Shown here: in pieces, positions 1 to 9,543 of the stretch
Position numbering within the stretch: position 1 is the stretch's first letter
Layout of the letters: each line of letters opens with the position of its first letter
From: Acidobacteriota bacterium
GTDB lineage: Bacteria; Acidobacteriota; Terriglobia; UBA7540
Assembly: GCA_902812415.1 (NCBI GenBank)
Contig: CADDZJ010000012.1
Coordinates: 1-64,000, forward strand
Length of the DNA: 64,000 bases
Reading direction: 5' to 3'
The notes under the pieces: generated by a model
The model's input: only the letters and a program-made list of their open reading frames with translations
What the model was told of the DNA's origin: nothing
Database searches by the model: none
Translations under genes and position numbers: made by a program

Positions 1-16
1 TCTTGCGAGCATTCCG

Positions 17-139
17 ATGCCCATCCGCTTGATTGCAATTGATCTGGACGGCACGCTGCTGAACAGCCAGAGCCAGATCACCCCGTCAAATCTGGAGGCT
101 GTGGCCGCCGCCGCTTTCCACGACGGTTCTCCTTTTTGA
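17..139 (+). pseudogene. Truncated HAD-family (Cof-type) phosphatase, N-terminus only
   Basis: An ATG-started frame reads MPIRLIAIDLDGTLLNSQSQ and stops after 40 codons. The DLDGT segment is HAD motif I, which carries the nucleophilic Asp and the acid/base Asp, and the following LLNSQ..ITPSNLEAV matches the opening of Cof/YidA-type sugar-phosphatases, normally about 260-280 residues long. Motifs II-IV and the cap are absent. After roughly residue 35 the sequence runs straight into an unrelated methyltransferase fragment. The junction lies near position 110-125. This is either a real rearrangement that destroyed the gene or a chimeric assembly join; the sequence alone cannot separate the two. 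The fragment cannot be an active phosphatase. Confidence 0.75.
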
Positions 140-960
140 GATTTCTTCCAACCCGATTCTACCCGAACCGGGTCAGAGAACCGTCGCTCAAACTTCAACG
201 GAATCTGGGACACCCTCTTATCAGGTTTTGTTATGACTTAGATTACAGACTTGCTGAGGAGTTCTTTTGGCATAACCCTGCAAAGCTTCCATCTCCAATA
301 GAATGGGTCAACAAACGCAAGATTAGAGCGAAAGATTCTGTCAATACTGTCTGGTGGTTCTCAAAATCTGATTGGCCGAAGGCCGACATTACTCAGGTAC
401 TGACGCCATATTCTGAGCGGATGAAGACTCTCCTGAAGGATACAAAGAAGTTCTATGCACCAAAGCTGCGGCCTTCTGGTCACGATATAAGCAAAGCGTT
501 CGATAAGGACAACGGCGGTGTAATTCCACCTAATCTCTTACAGATTCCAAACACTAGCAGCACGTCAGGGTTCATGGCACTCTGCAAGGAGCATGGCTTT
601 GAGAACCATCCTGCTCGATTTCCCGAGGCATTGCCCCGCTTCTTCATTCAATTCCTGACTACCCCCGACGACCTCGTGGTGGATATCTTTTCCGGTTCGA
701 ACACAACAGGGTGCGTGGCTGAATGCCTGAACCGGAGGTGGGTCGCCATCGAAGTCAATTGCGATTATGCGGTCGCCTCTTCGTTGCGCTTCATGGACAA
801 GTGGGAGCCGGAACGAATCCGCAAAGCAGTCGCTACCATGAACAAGGGGGGCAGCTTAGACCTGAACAAGAATGCTCCCAATCACCGTCTCGTCCTTGAG
901 GCCGAACGCAACGGACATGCATCCGCAGAAACTAGCCATCCTACATTGTTTGGCGACTAA
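136..960 (+). pseudogene. C-terminal fragment of a DNA methyltransferase (N4/N6-Mtase family)
   Basis: The frame from a TTG resembles the C-terminal half of beta-class type II DNA methyltransferases. EEFFWHNPAKLPSPIEWVN and VNTVWWFSKSDWPKA are characteristic central motifs. VVDIFSGSNTTGCVAECL near residue 190 is the S-adenosylmethionine pocket (FxGxG-like, motif I), which in this class follows the catalytic motif. The N-terminal DPPY-type catalytic motif IV is missing; the first 30 residues match nothing I know. Base composition is visibly lower in GC than the genes that follow, which fits acquired DNA. No restriction enzyme partner is visible. It is probably an inactive remnant fused to the broken HAD gene, unless the rest lies on another contig. 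Confidence 0.7.
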
Positions 961-1005
961 TATGCTCTAGTTGACGGCTGGGCGCAGTTAAATTAGGCGC
1001 GAGAG

Positions 1006-1455
1006 ATGAAGGTGTATATGAAAAGGTCCGAGGAATCTGCCTCCGCACTAATCGACGAGAAGATCAAGGAACTTGGGGACTGGCGCGGGAAGACGCTCGC
1101 GAAAGTGCGCGAGATCATCCACGAGGCAGACCCTAAAATCGTCGAAGAGTGGAAGTGGGTCAAGCCGACATCGCCGGGGACTCCCGTCTGGTCCCACGGT
1201 GGCATCGTCTGCATGGGGGAGACATACAAGAACGCCGTCAAGATGACATTTGCCAAGGGAGCTCGGTTGAAGGACCCTTCAGGTCTATTCAACTCCAGCC
1301 TCGACGGGAATGCCAGGTGCGCCATCGACATCCACGAAGGCGACAAGGTCGATGAGGCGGCCTTGAAGGATCTCATCCGCGCTGCCGTGGCGCTCAATCT
1401 CAAGAGTAAGAGCGAGCCGAAACCCCGCCGAGCGAGCAGCCAGCGGGCCGACTAG
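1006..1455 (+). CDS. DUF1801 domain protein (YdhG-like)
   Basis: A 149-residue cytosolic protein. Residues about 25-135 (LGDWRGKTLAKVREIIHEADP, EEWKWVKPTSPGTPVWSHGG, CMGETYKNAVKMTFAKGA) match the DUF1801/YdhG fold, a small alpha/beta domain related to the iron-chaperone-like YdhG family, whose biochemical role is poorly defined. Length is usual for single-domain members. The tail is basic (KSKSEPKPRRASSQR). It starts at ATG 1006 behind a weak GAGAG purine run, and no obvious partner gene is nearby. Confidence 0.8.
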   Translation: MKVYMKRSEESASALIDEKIKELGDWRGKTLAKVREIIHEADPKIVEEWKWVKPTSPGTPVWSHGGIVCMGETYKNAVKMTFAKGARLKDPSGLFNSSLDGNARCAIDIHEGDKVDEAALKDLIRAAVALNLKSKSEPKPRRASSQRAD

Positions 1456-1637
1456 CTTCATCGCAGGTCCCGGCTATATGCTTCCAAGGAAGGATTCGAT
1501 GTTTTGGATCGCCTTCTCAGCGGAACCCCATCGGCCGCATCGTTGGTGGCGAGGCGAATGAAGTTCGGCTGGCCTCGGCTCAATTCGGAGCACGCCAAGC
1601 AGTTCGGTATTGAAACGTCCCCTAATCTTCGTCAGTC

Positions 1638-2747
1638 TTATGCCAGCTTTTCGTTCGTCTGGCGCTGGGCTAGAGGTAACCGATCCGCATAACCATTCGT
1701 CCCGCGCACTTCCGCTCGCACGGTGGGCAGACTATGCGGATATCGCTCCTGAAGGAACTTGATCAAATTCTCGCGGACATAGCAGCGCAGGTCCCAGGCA
1801 GAGCCTGAATCGGGCGCGTCCATCAACGCGCGCAGTTCCACGGTGTGCTCTTTGGCGTCAGAAACCTGCAGAACGTTCACCTTGCCCACCCACTTGTCCG
1901 TTGATTTGAGAATTCGAGTCAGTTCCTGCCGCACCTCGTCCACCGGAACCGTGTAGTCCACATAGAGGTAGACGGACCCCAACAGTTCAGCGGATGTGCG
2001 GGTCCAGTTCTGGAAGGGTTGCTCGATGAAGTAAGAAAGCGGCACCACCATTCGCCGCAGATCCCAGATGCGAACCACAACGTAGGTGGTGGTGATCTCC
2101 TCAATCCAGCCCCACTCGCCGCTCACAATCACCGCATCATCAATCCGGAACGGCTGAGTCAGCGCGATCTGAATTCCCGCAATCCAGTTTCCCAGCGTGG
2201 ACTTCATGGAAAAGCCGACAATGAGTCCCGCCAATCCGGCGGAAGCCAGAACGCTGGCGCCGATCGAGCGGACGTTCGGGATGGTCAGCAGCATGATGGC
2301 GATCGTCACAAGGATCACCACGGCCGTCAGGATGCGGCGAAGCACCTGAACCTGGGTCTGGATTCTCCGGGCGGCGAGATTGTCGCGCACGTCAATCCGG
2401 TAGCGGGCGTCCAGAATGTCGGCGACGACTTCGATTGCCAGAATGACAACCCATGCGATTGCTGCGATCAATCCGAGGCCGACCACATGCTCAACAGCAT
2501 TCCTGATCACCATCGCGAGCGGAACCAGCGGCACCGCGACCAGAAGCGCCAGAAGCGGAAAAATCCACTTGGCGGGCCTTCGGCCATGCCGCACGATCGA
2601 GGCCTCGATGACGCGCTCCGGTTTCTGTACGAGGCGCGCAAGAATGGAAAAGACGATGTAATGCACAACCCGCGCCGCAATCATCACCGCGATCAGAACG
2701 CCGACGGATAACAGCAGATTCTGCCAATGAGTCAGAATGTAATTCAT
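1638..2747 (-). CDS. Small-conductance mechanosensitive channel (MscS family)
   Basis: An inner-membrane pore that would open under membrane tension to release solutes during osmotic downshock. Four to five hydrophobic helices occupy about residues 8-30, 60-105 and 130-190. The Gly/Ala-rich pore helix SVLASAGLAGLIVGFSMKS is followed by the beta domain signature GNWIAGIQIALTQPFRIDDAV, then the C-terminal vestibule domain. Length of 369 residues suits the YnaI/MscS group. A perfect anti-Shine-Dalgarno match, GGAGGTGAT, precedes the start. I chose ATG 2747 (GGAGG ends 10 bases upstream), but GTG 2753 six bases earlier is also possible. The gene diverges from the helicase gene at 2875. Confidence 0.9.
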   Translation of the reverse strand: MNYILTHWQNLLLSVGVLIAVMIAARVVHYIVFSILARLVQKPERVIEASIVRHGRRPAKWIFPLLALLVAVPLVPLAMVIRNAVEHVVGLGLIAAIAWVVILAIEVVADILDARYRIDVRDNLAARRIQTQVQVLRRILTAVVILVTIAIMLLTIPNVRSIGASVLASAGLAGLIVGFSMKSTLGNWIAGIQIALTQPFRIDDAVIVSGEWGWIEEITTTYVVVRIWDLRRMVVPLSYFIEQPFQNWTRTSAELLGSVYLYVDYTVPVDEVRQELTRILKSTDKWVGKVNVLQVSDAKEHTVELRALMDAPDSGSAWDLRCYVRENLIKFLQERYPHSLPTVRAEVRGTNGYADRLPLAQRQTNEKLA

Positions 2748-2874
2748 CTTCACATCACCTCCGCAGAAGCATCCTAAGGATCATTTTGAGCGTCGCGGGC
2801 GGTGGTTTTCAAGAAAATACAAGGCCGCGATTCTTGCCTTTACCGGAATCTTCGCGGAATAATGAATAAGTTTC

Positions 2875-5800
2875 ATGCTTGACCTGAACCCAGAGCAGAT
2901 CAGAGCCGTCAGATACGGCAGAGGCCCTCTGCTGATCGTTGCAGGGCCCGGCACCGGCAAAACCCGCGTCATCACCCAGCGCATCGTTCACCTGATCCAG
3001 CAAGGCGCGCCCTCTGACGAAGAAGGTCCTTTGCGCGCGGAGAATATTCTGGCGCTGACTTTCACGGAAAAGGCCGCTGAGGAAATGAAACGGCGCGTGG
3101 CCGCAGCCTTGCCCGGGCTTGAGAAGCTGCCCGCCATTTCCACGTTTCACGCCTTTTGCCTGCACGTTTTGCGCCGGCATCATGTGGACCGCCTTCTGTT
3201 GGATAAGATCGACGTCTGGATTTTCCTGCGCCGGCGAATGGCCGATCTGGGCCTGGAGTTTTACCAGAAGCTTGCAGAGCCGGGGGCGTTTTTGCACGAT
3301 CTGAACGAGTTCTTCTCCCGCTGCCAGGATGAGCTGATTGAGCCGGAAGATTTTGAACGCTATGTGGGTGAATTTGAGCGGCAATTCCTTGCCCGGCATC
3401 CGCACCTGACTGATCTTCAAAGGACATCGGATTCCCCATCCGGCGCCGCTCCTTCTAGAAAAGGCCTGGCTTTGCGGCTTTCTCCGGACGAGCTTCTTGA
3501 GTGGGAAGAGGTTTTGAAGAAAAAAGAGCTTGCATCCGTCTTTCGCCGCAGCCGTCAACTGATTGAAGAGGCCGGGGCCTCAAGCCTGGGCAGTCTGGTG
3601 AGCGAGACCGTAGCGCTCTGGAAGCGAAATCCGATGGCGCTCGCGGAAGCGCGCTCTCAATATCGGGCCGTGCTGGTGGACGAGTTTCAGGACACGAACT
3701 ACGCCCAGGTAGAGCTTTTAAAACTGCTGGCGCCGCCTCCTTATTTCATCACGGCCGTCGGCGATGACGACCAGGCGATCTACCGCTTCCGGGGCGCGTC
3801 TCACGGGGCTTTTGAGATGTTCACACAGGCTTTCCCCGGCCATGAAATTGTTTATCTGACCCGAAATTATCGCTCCACTCGAAGAGTGCTGCGCGTCTCG
3901 GCTGCTGTCATTGGGCGCAACGACCGTTATGCGCAAAAGCCAGCGCTCACTTCTTCCAAGGATGAAGGCGCTCCGGTCTATCTGGTAAAGTCTCACGATC
4001 CTCTCAGCGAGGCCGTCTGGATCGCTGATGAAATTGAACGATTGGCAAACCAGGGGATCCCCTTTGGAGATATCGCCGTTCTTTACCGCGCTCACAGCTA
4101 CAGGGACTCCCTGGTGGAAGAGCTGCGCCGCCGAACAATTCCCTTCGCCATTCGCGGCCTTTCGCTTCTTTCCGTAACGGTTCTGCGCGATTTGACCGCT
4201 TATCTTGAGCTGATCCACTCGCCGCATGAAAACATCAGCCTCACGCGCGCGCTGCTTGCGCCTTGCTGGCGCTTTCCGGAAGCGCTTGCCCAGGCCATTC
4301 GCCAACAGGCCGCCAAAGATCGCTGCTCGCTTTACGACGCGCTCCGGAAGGCCAGACTTCCCCACCTGGTCGGCGAGTTATCCTCAACCGGCTGGAAGGA
4401 TTTAGACAAGCTCCTCAGGGAGTTGCGGCGATTTGCAAAGCGGGCTTCGGTGACCGCAATCATGGATCGGCTTATCGAGCGGCTGGGCTGGACTTATCTC
4501 GAAGGGGAAGCGGAGCGGATCTATCTCGAAACCTTCCGCAAATTCCTGGCAGATTGGGAAGAGAAGAGCGAAACTCGAAGGCTTGCGGAGTTCATCGAGT
4601 ATTTCAAATACTTCCTCGAAGCGGGCGGCAAGATTGAGTGGCCGGAAGCCGCCCAGGCCTCGAATGCCGTGCAGATGATGACGGTCCATGCCGCAAAAGG
4701 CCTGGAATTCCCCATTGTTTTTACCATAGGCCTCTCTTCCCGCCGCTTCCCGGCGACCGAGCGCAAACCCGTCATCGAGTTTCCTGCCGCGCTCCGCAAA
4801 GGGCCGCCGCCGCCCGCCGATATTCACTTGCAGGAAGAGCGCCGCTTGTTTTTTGTCGCGCTCACGCGAGCCCAGGAGCGACTCTATATTTCAAGCATGG
4901 CGCGATCGGAAAGGCAGCAATCCCGATTTATCAACGATCTGCTCTCGGAGGCCGTTCTGACGGCTCGCGATCTCGAAACCATCGAAGCGCCCGATGCTTC
5001 TCCCGGCGGCTTGCGGAGGGACGCTCGTTTATCAACCCGCCTTTCAAGCCAAACCGTTCCGCAGCCCGCTCGAGTATTGCTCTCTGAGCAAGCGCCCGAT
5101 GCCGGCCAAAGACATTTATTTGAGGGCCTGCCTGCGAGCGACAACGGATTTCACCCGGTCCTTGAGAACTGGGTTCAAGGAAACCCTTCGATGCCGCCTG
5201 ACGAGAAGCTCCGCCTGAGCGCCACCTCTTCTGAAGACTATTTGGATTGCCCGCTGAAGTACAAATTTCAATACCTCCTGAAAATCCCCACTGCGCCTCA
5301 GGCGGCTCTGACTTTCGGGAACCTGATGCATCAGAGCGTGCGCCACTATTTTGAGTTGCGCCGCGTGGCTTTGCCCGCGTTTGAGGAAATCGAGCGGTTT
5401 TATCTTGATCACTGGCAAAGCGCGGGGTTCGATGATAGCTACCAGGAAGAAACCTATCGCAAAGCAGGACTGGAACAGCTTCGCGGCTTTGTCGAGAAGC
5501 ACAACCCTCTCGCGATTGATTGTCAGAAAATCCGGTGGGAAAAGAGCTTCCACCTTGATCTCGGCGATCTCGTTCTGGAGGGGCGGATTGATCAGATTAA
5601 CCTCGTGGATTCCGCGGGGTCGAACGCTGTGGAACTGATCGATTACAAAACCGGCCGTCCCCGCACGGAAAAGGATGCGGAGAAGAGTTTGCAGCTTTCC
5701 GTTTATGCGCTTGCGGCGCAAAGAACCCTGGGCCTTAATCCCGTCCGGCTGACTTTTTATAATCTCACCAGCAATGAAGCGGTTTCGACCGCGCGGACTC

Positions 5801-5937
5801 CGGCGGATCTCGCCGCCGCGCTTGAGAAAATCCGCGAAGTGGCCTCGGCAATCCGCGCCAATGGATTTGATCCGAAACCCGGGTTTGGTTGCCGGTGGTG
5901 CGACTACCTGCCGCTTTGCCCCGCTCATGAGGATTGA
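2875..5937 (+). CDS. UvrD/Rep-type DNA helicase fused to a PD-(D/E)XK Fe-S nuclease
   Basis: A 1020-residue superfamily 1A helicase-nuclease for double-strand break or recombination work. Q motif NPEQ (residues 5-8), Walker A GPGTGKT (24-30), Walker B VDEFQDTN (about 268-275), GDDDQAIYRFRGA (about 297-309), LTRNYRST, VHAAKGLEF (about 601-609) and FVALTRA are all present. From about residue 785 comes a RecB/AddB-type nuclease: EGRIDQI and IDYKTG supply the catalytic D..D-x-K residues. One Cys (DCPLKYKF) plus CRWCDYLPLCP at the end form the C...C-x2-C-x5-C iron-staple pattern of AddB and Cas4. The layout resembles AddA and AddB functions on one chain. No AddB/RecC partner is adjacent. Confidence 0.9.
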   Translation: MLDLNPEQIRAVRYGRGPLLIVAGPGTGKTRVITQRIVHLIQQGAPSDEEGPLRAENILALTFTEKAAEEMKRRVAAALPGLEKLPAISTFHAFCLHVLRRHHVDRLLLDKIDVWIFLRRRMADLGLEFYQKLAEPGAFLHDLNEFFSRCQDELIEPEDFERYVGEFERQFLARHPHLTDLQRTSDSPSGAAPSRKGLALRLSPDELLEWEEVLKKKELASVFRRSRQLIEEAGASSLGSLVSETVALWKRNPMALAEARSQYRAVLVDEFQDTNYAQVELLKLLAPPPYFITAVGDDDQAIYRFRGASHGAFEMFTQAFPGHEIVYLTRNYRSTRRVLRVSAAVIGRNDRYAQKPALTSSKDEGAPVYLVKSHDPLSEAVWIADEIERLANQGIPFGDIAVLYRAHSYRDSLVEELRRRTIPFAIRGLSLLSVTVLRDLTAYLELIHSPHENISLTRALLAPCWRFPEALAQAIRQQAAKDRCSLYDALRKARLPHLVGELSSTGWKDLDKLLRELRRFAKRASVTAIMDRLIERLGWTYLEGEAERIYLETFRKFLADWEEKSETRRLAEFIEYFKYFLEAGGKIEWPEAAQASNAVQMMTVHAAKGLEFPIVFTIGLSSRRFPATERKPVIEFPAALRKGPPPPADIHLQEERRLFFVALTRAQERLYISSMARSERQQSRFINDLLSEAVLTARDLETIEAPDASPGGLRRDARLSTRLSSQTVPQPARVLLSEQAPDAGQRHLFEGLPASDNGFHPVLENWVQGNPSMPPDEKLRLSATSSEDYLDCPLKYKFQYLLKIPTAPQAALTFGNLMHQSVRHYFELRRVALPAFEEIERFYLDHWQSAGFDDSYQEETYRKAGLEQLRGFVEKHNPLAIDCQKIRWEKSFHLDLGDLVLEGRIDQINLVDSAGSNAVELIDYKTGRPRTEKDAEKSLQLSVYALAAQRTLGLNPVRLTFYNLTSNEAVSTARTPADLAAALEKIREVASAIRANGFDPKPGFGCRWCDYLPLCPAHED

Positions 5938-6076
5938 TTCCAGGCGCAGAATCCATTGCGCGACGACTCTTATCGCCATAAAATCTCGTGCCGGAACCTG
6001 TAAAATGGGTGGAAGCGCGAAGCGGCGCCCTGGCTGTTTGCCAACCCTGCGCGGTTCGCACAACGGGAAGGTGAAT

Positions 6077-7465
6077 ATGAATTCATGGCTGGCGGGAATT
6101 CTAGGATTGATTGCTGGCGCGATTGTCGCGTGGTTGGTTGCGCGGGCGCGCGGGCAAGCTCAGCTTGCGGCGAGCCGAATCGAGGCTGAAGGCAAGATCA
6201 AAGGCGCGGAGAGCGCCATCAGCGAACTGCGCTCACAGCTCCAGGAAGTCCATTCGCTGCGAGAAAAATTGAAGACTGAGGAACTGGCCCGCGCCACGGC
6301 TGAAACCCGGCTCGAGCAGACGGAGGCCAATCTGGAAGACCAGCGGAAGCTGCTGGAAGACGCGCGCCGCGAACTTTCGCAAACCTTTCAGGCCCTCTCG
6401 GCCCAGGCGCTGCAAAGCAACAACGAGCAATTCATCATGCTTGCCAGAAGCACGCTTGAAACCCTCCAGGCGCATGCAAAGGGCGACCTTGAGGCGCGTC
6501 AGAAAGAAATCCAGGGGCTGGTTGCGCCGCTCAGAGAGTCTCTTGAGCGATATGAGAAGCAGATTCTGGAAATGGAGAAGTCGCGCCAGAACGCCTATGG
6601 CAGCCTTGAAGAACAACTCCGCACCCTCGCCAGCGTGAACCAGCAGTTGCAGAAGGACACCGGCACGCTCGCCAATGCGCTGCGAGGCGGGCCGCAGGTG
6701 CGCGGCCGCTGGGGTGAGATGACGCTTCGGCGGGCAGCGGAGCTGGCGGGAATGGCCGAGCGCTGCGATTTTACGGAGCAGGAAACCCTGGTGACGGAAT
6801 CCGGGCGTCTTCGCCCCGATATGATCGTCAATCTCCCCGGCGGACGCCGCATTGCCGTTGACGCCAAGGCGCCGCTTCTAGCCTTTCTGGATGCCGCCTC
6901 GGCGACAAATCAAGAAGAGCGAGGAAAACATCTCTTGCGCCACAGCCAGCTTGTGCGCGACCACATGAACCAACTTGCTTCCAAAGCCTACTGGGAACAG
7001 TTCGAGCAGAACCCCGAATTTGTTGTACTCTTCCTGCCCGGAGAATCGTTTTTCAGCGCCGCCCTGGAGCAAGACCGCGAGTTAATCGAAGACGCGATGG
7101 AAAAACGCGTCGTGCTGGCGACGCCTACCACGTTTGTGGCCCTCCTGAAAGCGGTGGCTTACGGCTGGCAGCAGGAAAGCATCGAGCGTAATGCGCGCGA
7201 GATCAGCGAACTGGGGAAACAACTTTACGAGCGCTTGCGAACGTTCATCGGGCATTTCGACGGCGTCGGCGCCGCCCTGGGCAAAGCAGTCTCCGCTTAC
7301 AATGCCGCAACAGGGTCGCTCGAAAGCCGAGTGCTCGTTCCGGCGCGAAAGTTCAGGGAGTTGGGCGCAGCCAGCGGCGATGAGCTTGCCGAAGCCGCCC
7401 CGATTGAAGCGACCCCCCGCGAACTGGCCGTCCCTGAACGAAGCGACATCGAAGGGGATTATTGA
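6077..7465 (+). CDS. rmuC: DNA recombination protein RmuC
   Basis: RmuC proteins limit DNA inversions at inverted repeats and carry a nuclease-like core; the biochemical activity is uncertain. One N-terminal membrane anchor (NSWLAGILGLIAGAIVAWLV) is followed by a long coiled coil (about residues 35-200, rich in E, Q, R and L). The conserved RmuC domain then begins at RGRWGEMTLRRAAELAGM and includes PDMIVNLPGGRRIAVDAKAP and FLPGESFFSAALE. Length of 462 is normal. ATG 6077 was chosen because it has a GGGAAG ribosome site and places the membrane anchor at the very N-terminus; the frame is open further upstream but lacks homology. It lies 139 bases behind the helicase-nuclease, perhaps a shared DNA-repair unit. 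Confidence 0.92.
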   Translation: MNSWLAGILGLIAGAIVAWLVARARGQAQLAASRIEAEGKIKGAESAISELRSQLQEVHSLREKLKTEELARATAETRLEQTEANLEDQRKLLEDARRELSQTFQALSAQALQSNNEQFIMLARSTLETLQAHAKGDLEARQKEIQGLVAPLRESLERYEKQILEMEKSRQNAYGSLEEQLRTLASVNQQLQKDTGTLANALRGGPQVRGRWGEMTLRRAAELAGMAERCDFTEQETLVTESGRLRPDMIVNLPGGRRIAVDAKAPLLAFLDAASATNQEERGKHLLRHSQLVRDHMNQLASKAYWEQFEQNPEFVVLFLPGESFFSAALEQDRELIEDAMEKRVVLATPTTFVALLKAVAYGWQQESIERNAREISELGKQLYERLRTFIGHFDGVGAALGKAVSAYNAATGSLESRVLVPARKFRELGAASGDELAEAAPIEATPRELAVPERSDIEGDY

Positions 7466-7559
7466 ACCTAAAATGCGCCGACGGCCCGAAGCTGCCGCCT
7501 GTGATCCTTCAGAATGACGAGACGGTTAAATCTTTAGCAAGTTGTTCAAAGGGGAACTT

Positions 7560-8363
7560 ATGCATCGACGAAAATTTTTGGCATCTTCACTGGCTGCATC
7601 GGCTTCCGCGGCTGTCGCGCCGACGCAAGCTTTGACTGGCGAAGAAGACCGTAATTCCGGCAGAGAATATTACCTGCTCCGGCGCTATGGCTTGCGCTCG
7701 GGGCCGCCAGTGAAGCTGGCCAATCAATTCTTTCGCGATGCTTTCATCCCGGCGGCAAATCGCCTGGGAATAACCCCGGTCGGAGTCTTCAATCTGGTTC
7801 TGGGCCCTCAGACGCCGGCTCTTTATGCGCTGCTGCCCAGCGCGTCCCTCACCTTGCTGGCCAATCTCGACGCGCATCTTGAATCGGACTCGGAATATCT
7901 CAAGTCCGGCGCCGACTTTTTAAACGCTCCCGCCGCCAGCCCCGCCTACGTCCGCATGGAGGGTTCGTTGATGCTGGCGTTTAAAGGCCGGCCCAGGCTG
8001 CAACTGCCGCCCACGACAGCCGCGCGGCAACCGCGCACGTTCGAGCTTCGCACCTATGAAAGCCCCAGCGAGCGCGATCACCGAAGGAAAATTGAAATGT
8101 TCCACAGCGGCGAATTTGATATCTTCCGAAGCGCGGGCTTCTGGCCGGTGTTCTACGGCGATACTCTTGTCGGAAGCCGGATGCCGAATCTGACCTACAT
8201 GCTCGCCTTCAAGACACTCGCTGAGCGCGACAAACTGTGGGAAGCTTTTGGCTCATCACCGGAATGGAAGAATCTCACCCATTCGCCCAAGTTTGATTTC
8301 GAGGCCATCGTGACCAATGTCACCAATGTGATTCTCAGCCCGGCTTCCTACTCCCAGATCTGA
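7560..8363 (+). CDS. Secreted NIPSNAP-family protein with Tat-like signal
   Basis: The N-terminus MHRRKFLASSLAASASAAVA has the twin-arginine pattern RRKFL followed by a hydrophobic stretch, so export in folded form is likely. Two ferredoxin-like NIPSNAP repeats follow: EYYLLRRYGLRSGP (residue about 40) and RTFELRTYESPSERDHRRKIEMFHSGEFDIFRSAGFWPVFYGDT (about 155-205), with YMLAFKTLAERDKLWEAF. NIPSNAP domains are stress-responsive dimeric alpha/beta barrels of unknown reaction. ATG 7560 follows AGGGGAA; an upstream TTG at 7542 would spoil the signal peptide. This family is frequent in Acidobacteriota and Planctomycetota. Confidence 0.82.
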   Translation: MHRRKFLASSLAASASAAVAPTQALTGEEDRNSGREYYLLRRYGLRSGPPVKLANQFFRDAFIPAANRLGITPVGVFNLVLGPQTPALYALLPSASLTLLANLDAHLESDSEYLKSGADFLNAPAASPAYVRMEGSLMLAFKGRPRLQLPPTTAARQPRTFELRTYESPSERDHRRKIEMFHSGEFDIFRSAGFWPVFYGDTLVGSRMPNLTYMLAFKTLAERDKLWEAFGSSPEWKNLTHSPKFDFEAIVTNVTNVILSPASYSQI

Positions 8364-8414
8364 CAAAGCCAGCCTTTGACGCGCCCATTGTGGCCCGCGC
8401 AGGGCTTGCCCGCA

Positions 8415-9146
8415 TCATTTTTTACGAGGCGGCTGGGACGGGCGCATTTCGATGCGGCTGGCGAGCGCGTGGGGAGGAAACTTATAGAGATCAATCACCG
8501 CCTTGGCAATGTCTTCGCCCGTGAGCTTCCAGGTTTCCCGCTCCCGCGCGCCCGGCGCGGCGCCAAAATCGGTGGCTACGCTTCCGGGCATAATGTAACT
8601 TACGCGAATGCCATCGTAGCGGATTTCCTGCATCATCGCCTCACTGAAGCCATTCAGCCCGAATTTGGAGGCGTTGTAGGCGCTGCCGCCGGGAAACGCG
8701 TTGACTCCAGCCAGGCTCGAAATGTTGAAGATATACCCTCCGCCGCGTTTCCGCATGAACGGGATAGCTTCGTGGCAGCAATAGAAAACGCCCGAGAGGT
8801 TGGTTTCGATTACCGTGTCCCATTCCTCAGGAGTAAGTTGATCGATGGGTTTGAAGATTCCCAATCCGGCGTTGTTCACCAGAATGTCCAGCCCTCCGAA
8901 GCGCTCTGCGGCAGCATGGATCAACTTGCGGCAATCTTCAGACCGGCGAACGTCTGCCGTGACGCCATCTATGCTGTTCGCGGCTTTGGCGTTCCCCAGT
9001 AACTCAAGAGCTTTCTTCACACCGGCGTTATCGCGCCCGCAGATGAAAACCTTTGCGCCTTCCTTCGCCAGCGCATCCGCGATGCTGAAACCGATTCCGC
9101 GTGTCCCACCCGTGACGACAGCGACTTTATCTTTTAAGGATTGCAT
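8415..9146 (-). CDS. Short-chain dehydrogenase/reductase (SDR family)
   Basis: A classical SDR of 243 residues with a Rossmann fold. The NAD(P)-binding TGGTRGIG is near residue 13-20, NNAG near 88, and the catalytic Ser in NISSLAG is followed by YNASK with the Tyr and Lys. The Arg in CGRD after beta-2 suggests NADP(H) preference, an inference. Closest general type is 3-oxoacyl-ACP reductase-like/clavaldehyde-type, but the substrate cannot be read from sequence. It is convergent with the NIPSNAP gene and divergent from the cupin gene. Confidence 0.9.
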   Translation of the reverse strand: MQSLKDKVAVVTGGTRGIGFSIADALAKEGAKVFICGRDNAGVKKALELLGNAKAANSIDGVTADVRRSEDCRKLIHAAAERFGGLDILVNNAGLGIFKPIDQLTPEEWDTVIETNLSGVFYCCHEAIPFMRKRGGGYIFNISSLAGVNAFPGGSAYNASKFGLNGFSEAMMQEIRYDGIRVSYIMPGSVATDFGAAPGARERETWKLTGEDIAKAVIDLYKFPPHALASRIEMRPSQPPRKK

Positions 9147-9232
9147 CTTTGACCTCCGTGAGAATATTTGTGTTCATCAGAACTCATTTATAATTTAACT
9201 GGCGTCGCCTCAAGTTGAAAGGTTGCAGATTT

Positions 9233-9499
9233 ATGGATGCAAAAGACTGGGAAAAGAAATTGAGCAGCGAAGGCTTTCATACAACCTATGTATGGCAGGA
9301 CGGGCCTAACACCTTTTATCCCGATCATACCCACTCCACGGCGACGGCGCACATCATTCTGGAAGGGGAAATGACGGTCACTTCCGAAGGCAAAACGCAG
9401 ACCTTCACCGTCGGAGATCGTTTTGACGTTCCTGCCCACACGGTTCATTCCGCCCGTATGGGGCCGCAGGGTTGCCGATATCTGATTGGAGAAAAGTAG
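9233..9499 (+). CDS. Small cupin-domain protein
   Basis: A single cupin barrel of 88 residues. Motif 1 is FYPDHTHSTATAHIILEGEMTV, with metal-binding His residues, and motif 2 is GDRFDVPAHTVHSARMGPQG. Such proteins bind a divalent metal and act as small isomerases, dioxygenases or sensors; the substrate is unknown. ATG 9233 gives a compact cupin; an in-frame TTG at 9215 would add six residues. It precedes the HDAC-like gene by 44 bases on the same strand and may be cotranscribed. Confidence 0.82.
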   Translation: MDAKDWEKKLSSEGFHTTYVWQDGPNTFYPDHTHSTATAHIILEGEMTVTSEGKTQTFTVGDRFDVPAHTVHSARMGPQGCRYLIGEK

Positions 9500-9543
9500 C
9501 AGGCGCCGGGCGCGAGCTTGATCCGACTGGCGAGGATGGCTGC

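Noticed and set aside
1504-1692. Short plus ORF at the end of the MscS gene
   Set aside because: No homology and overlaps the true MscS coding region antisense.
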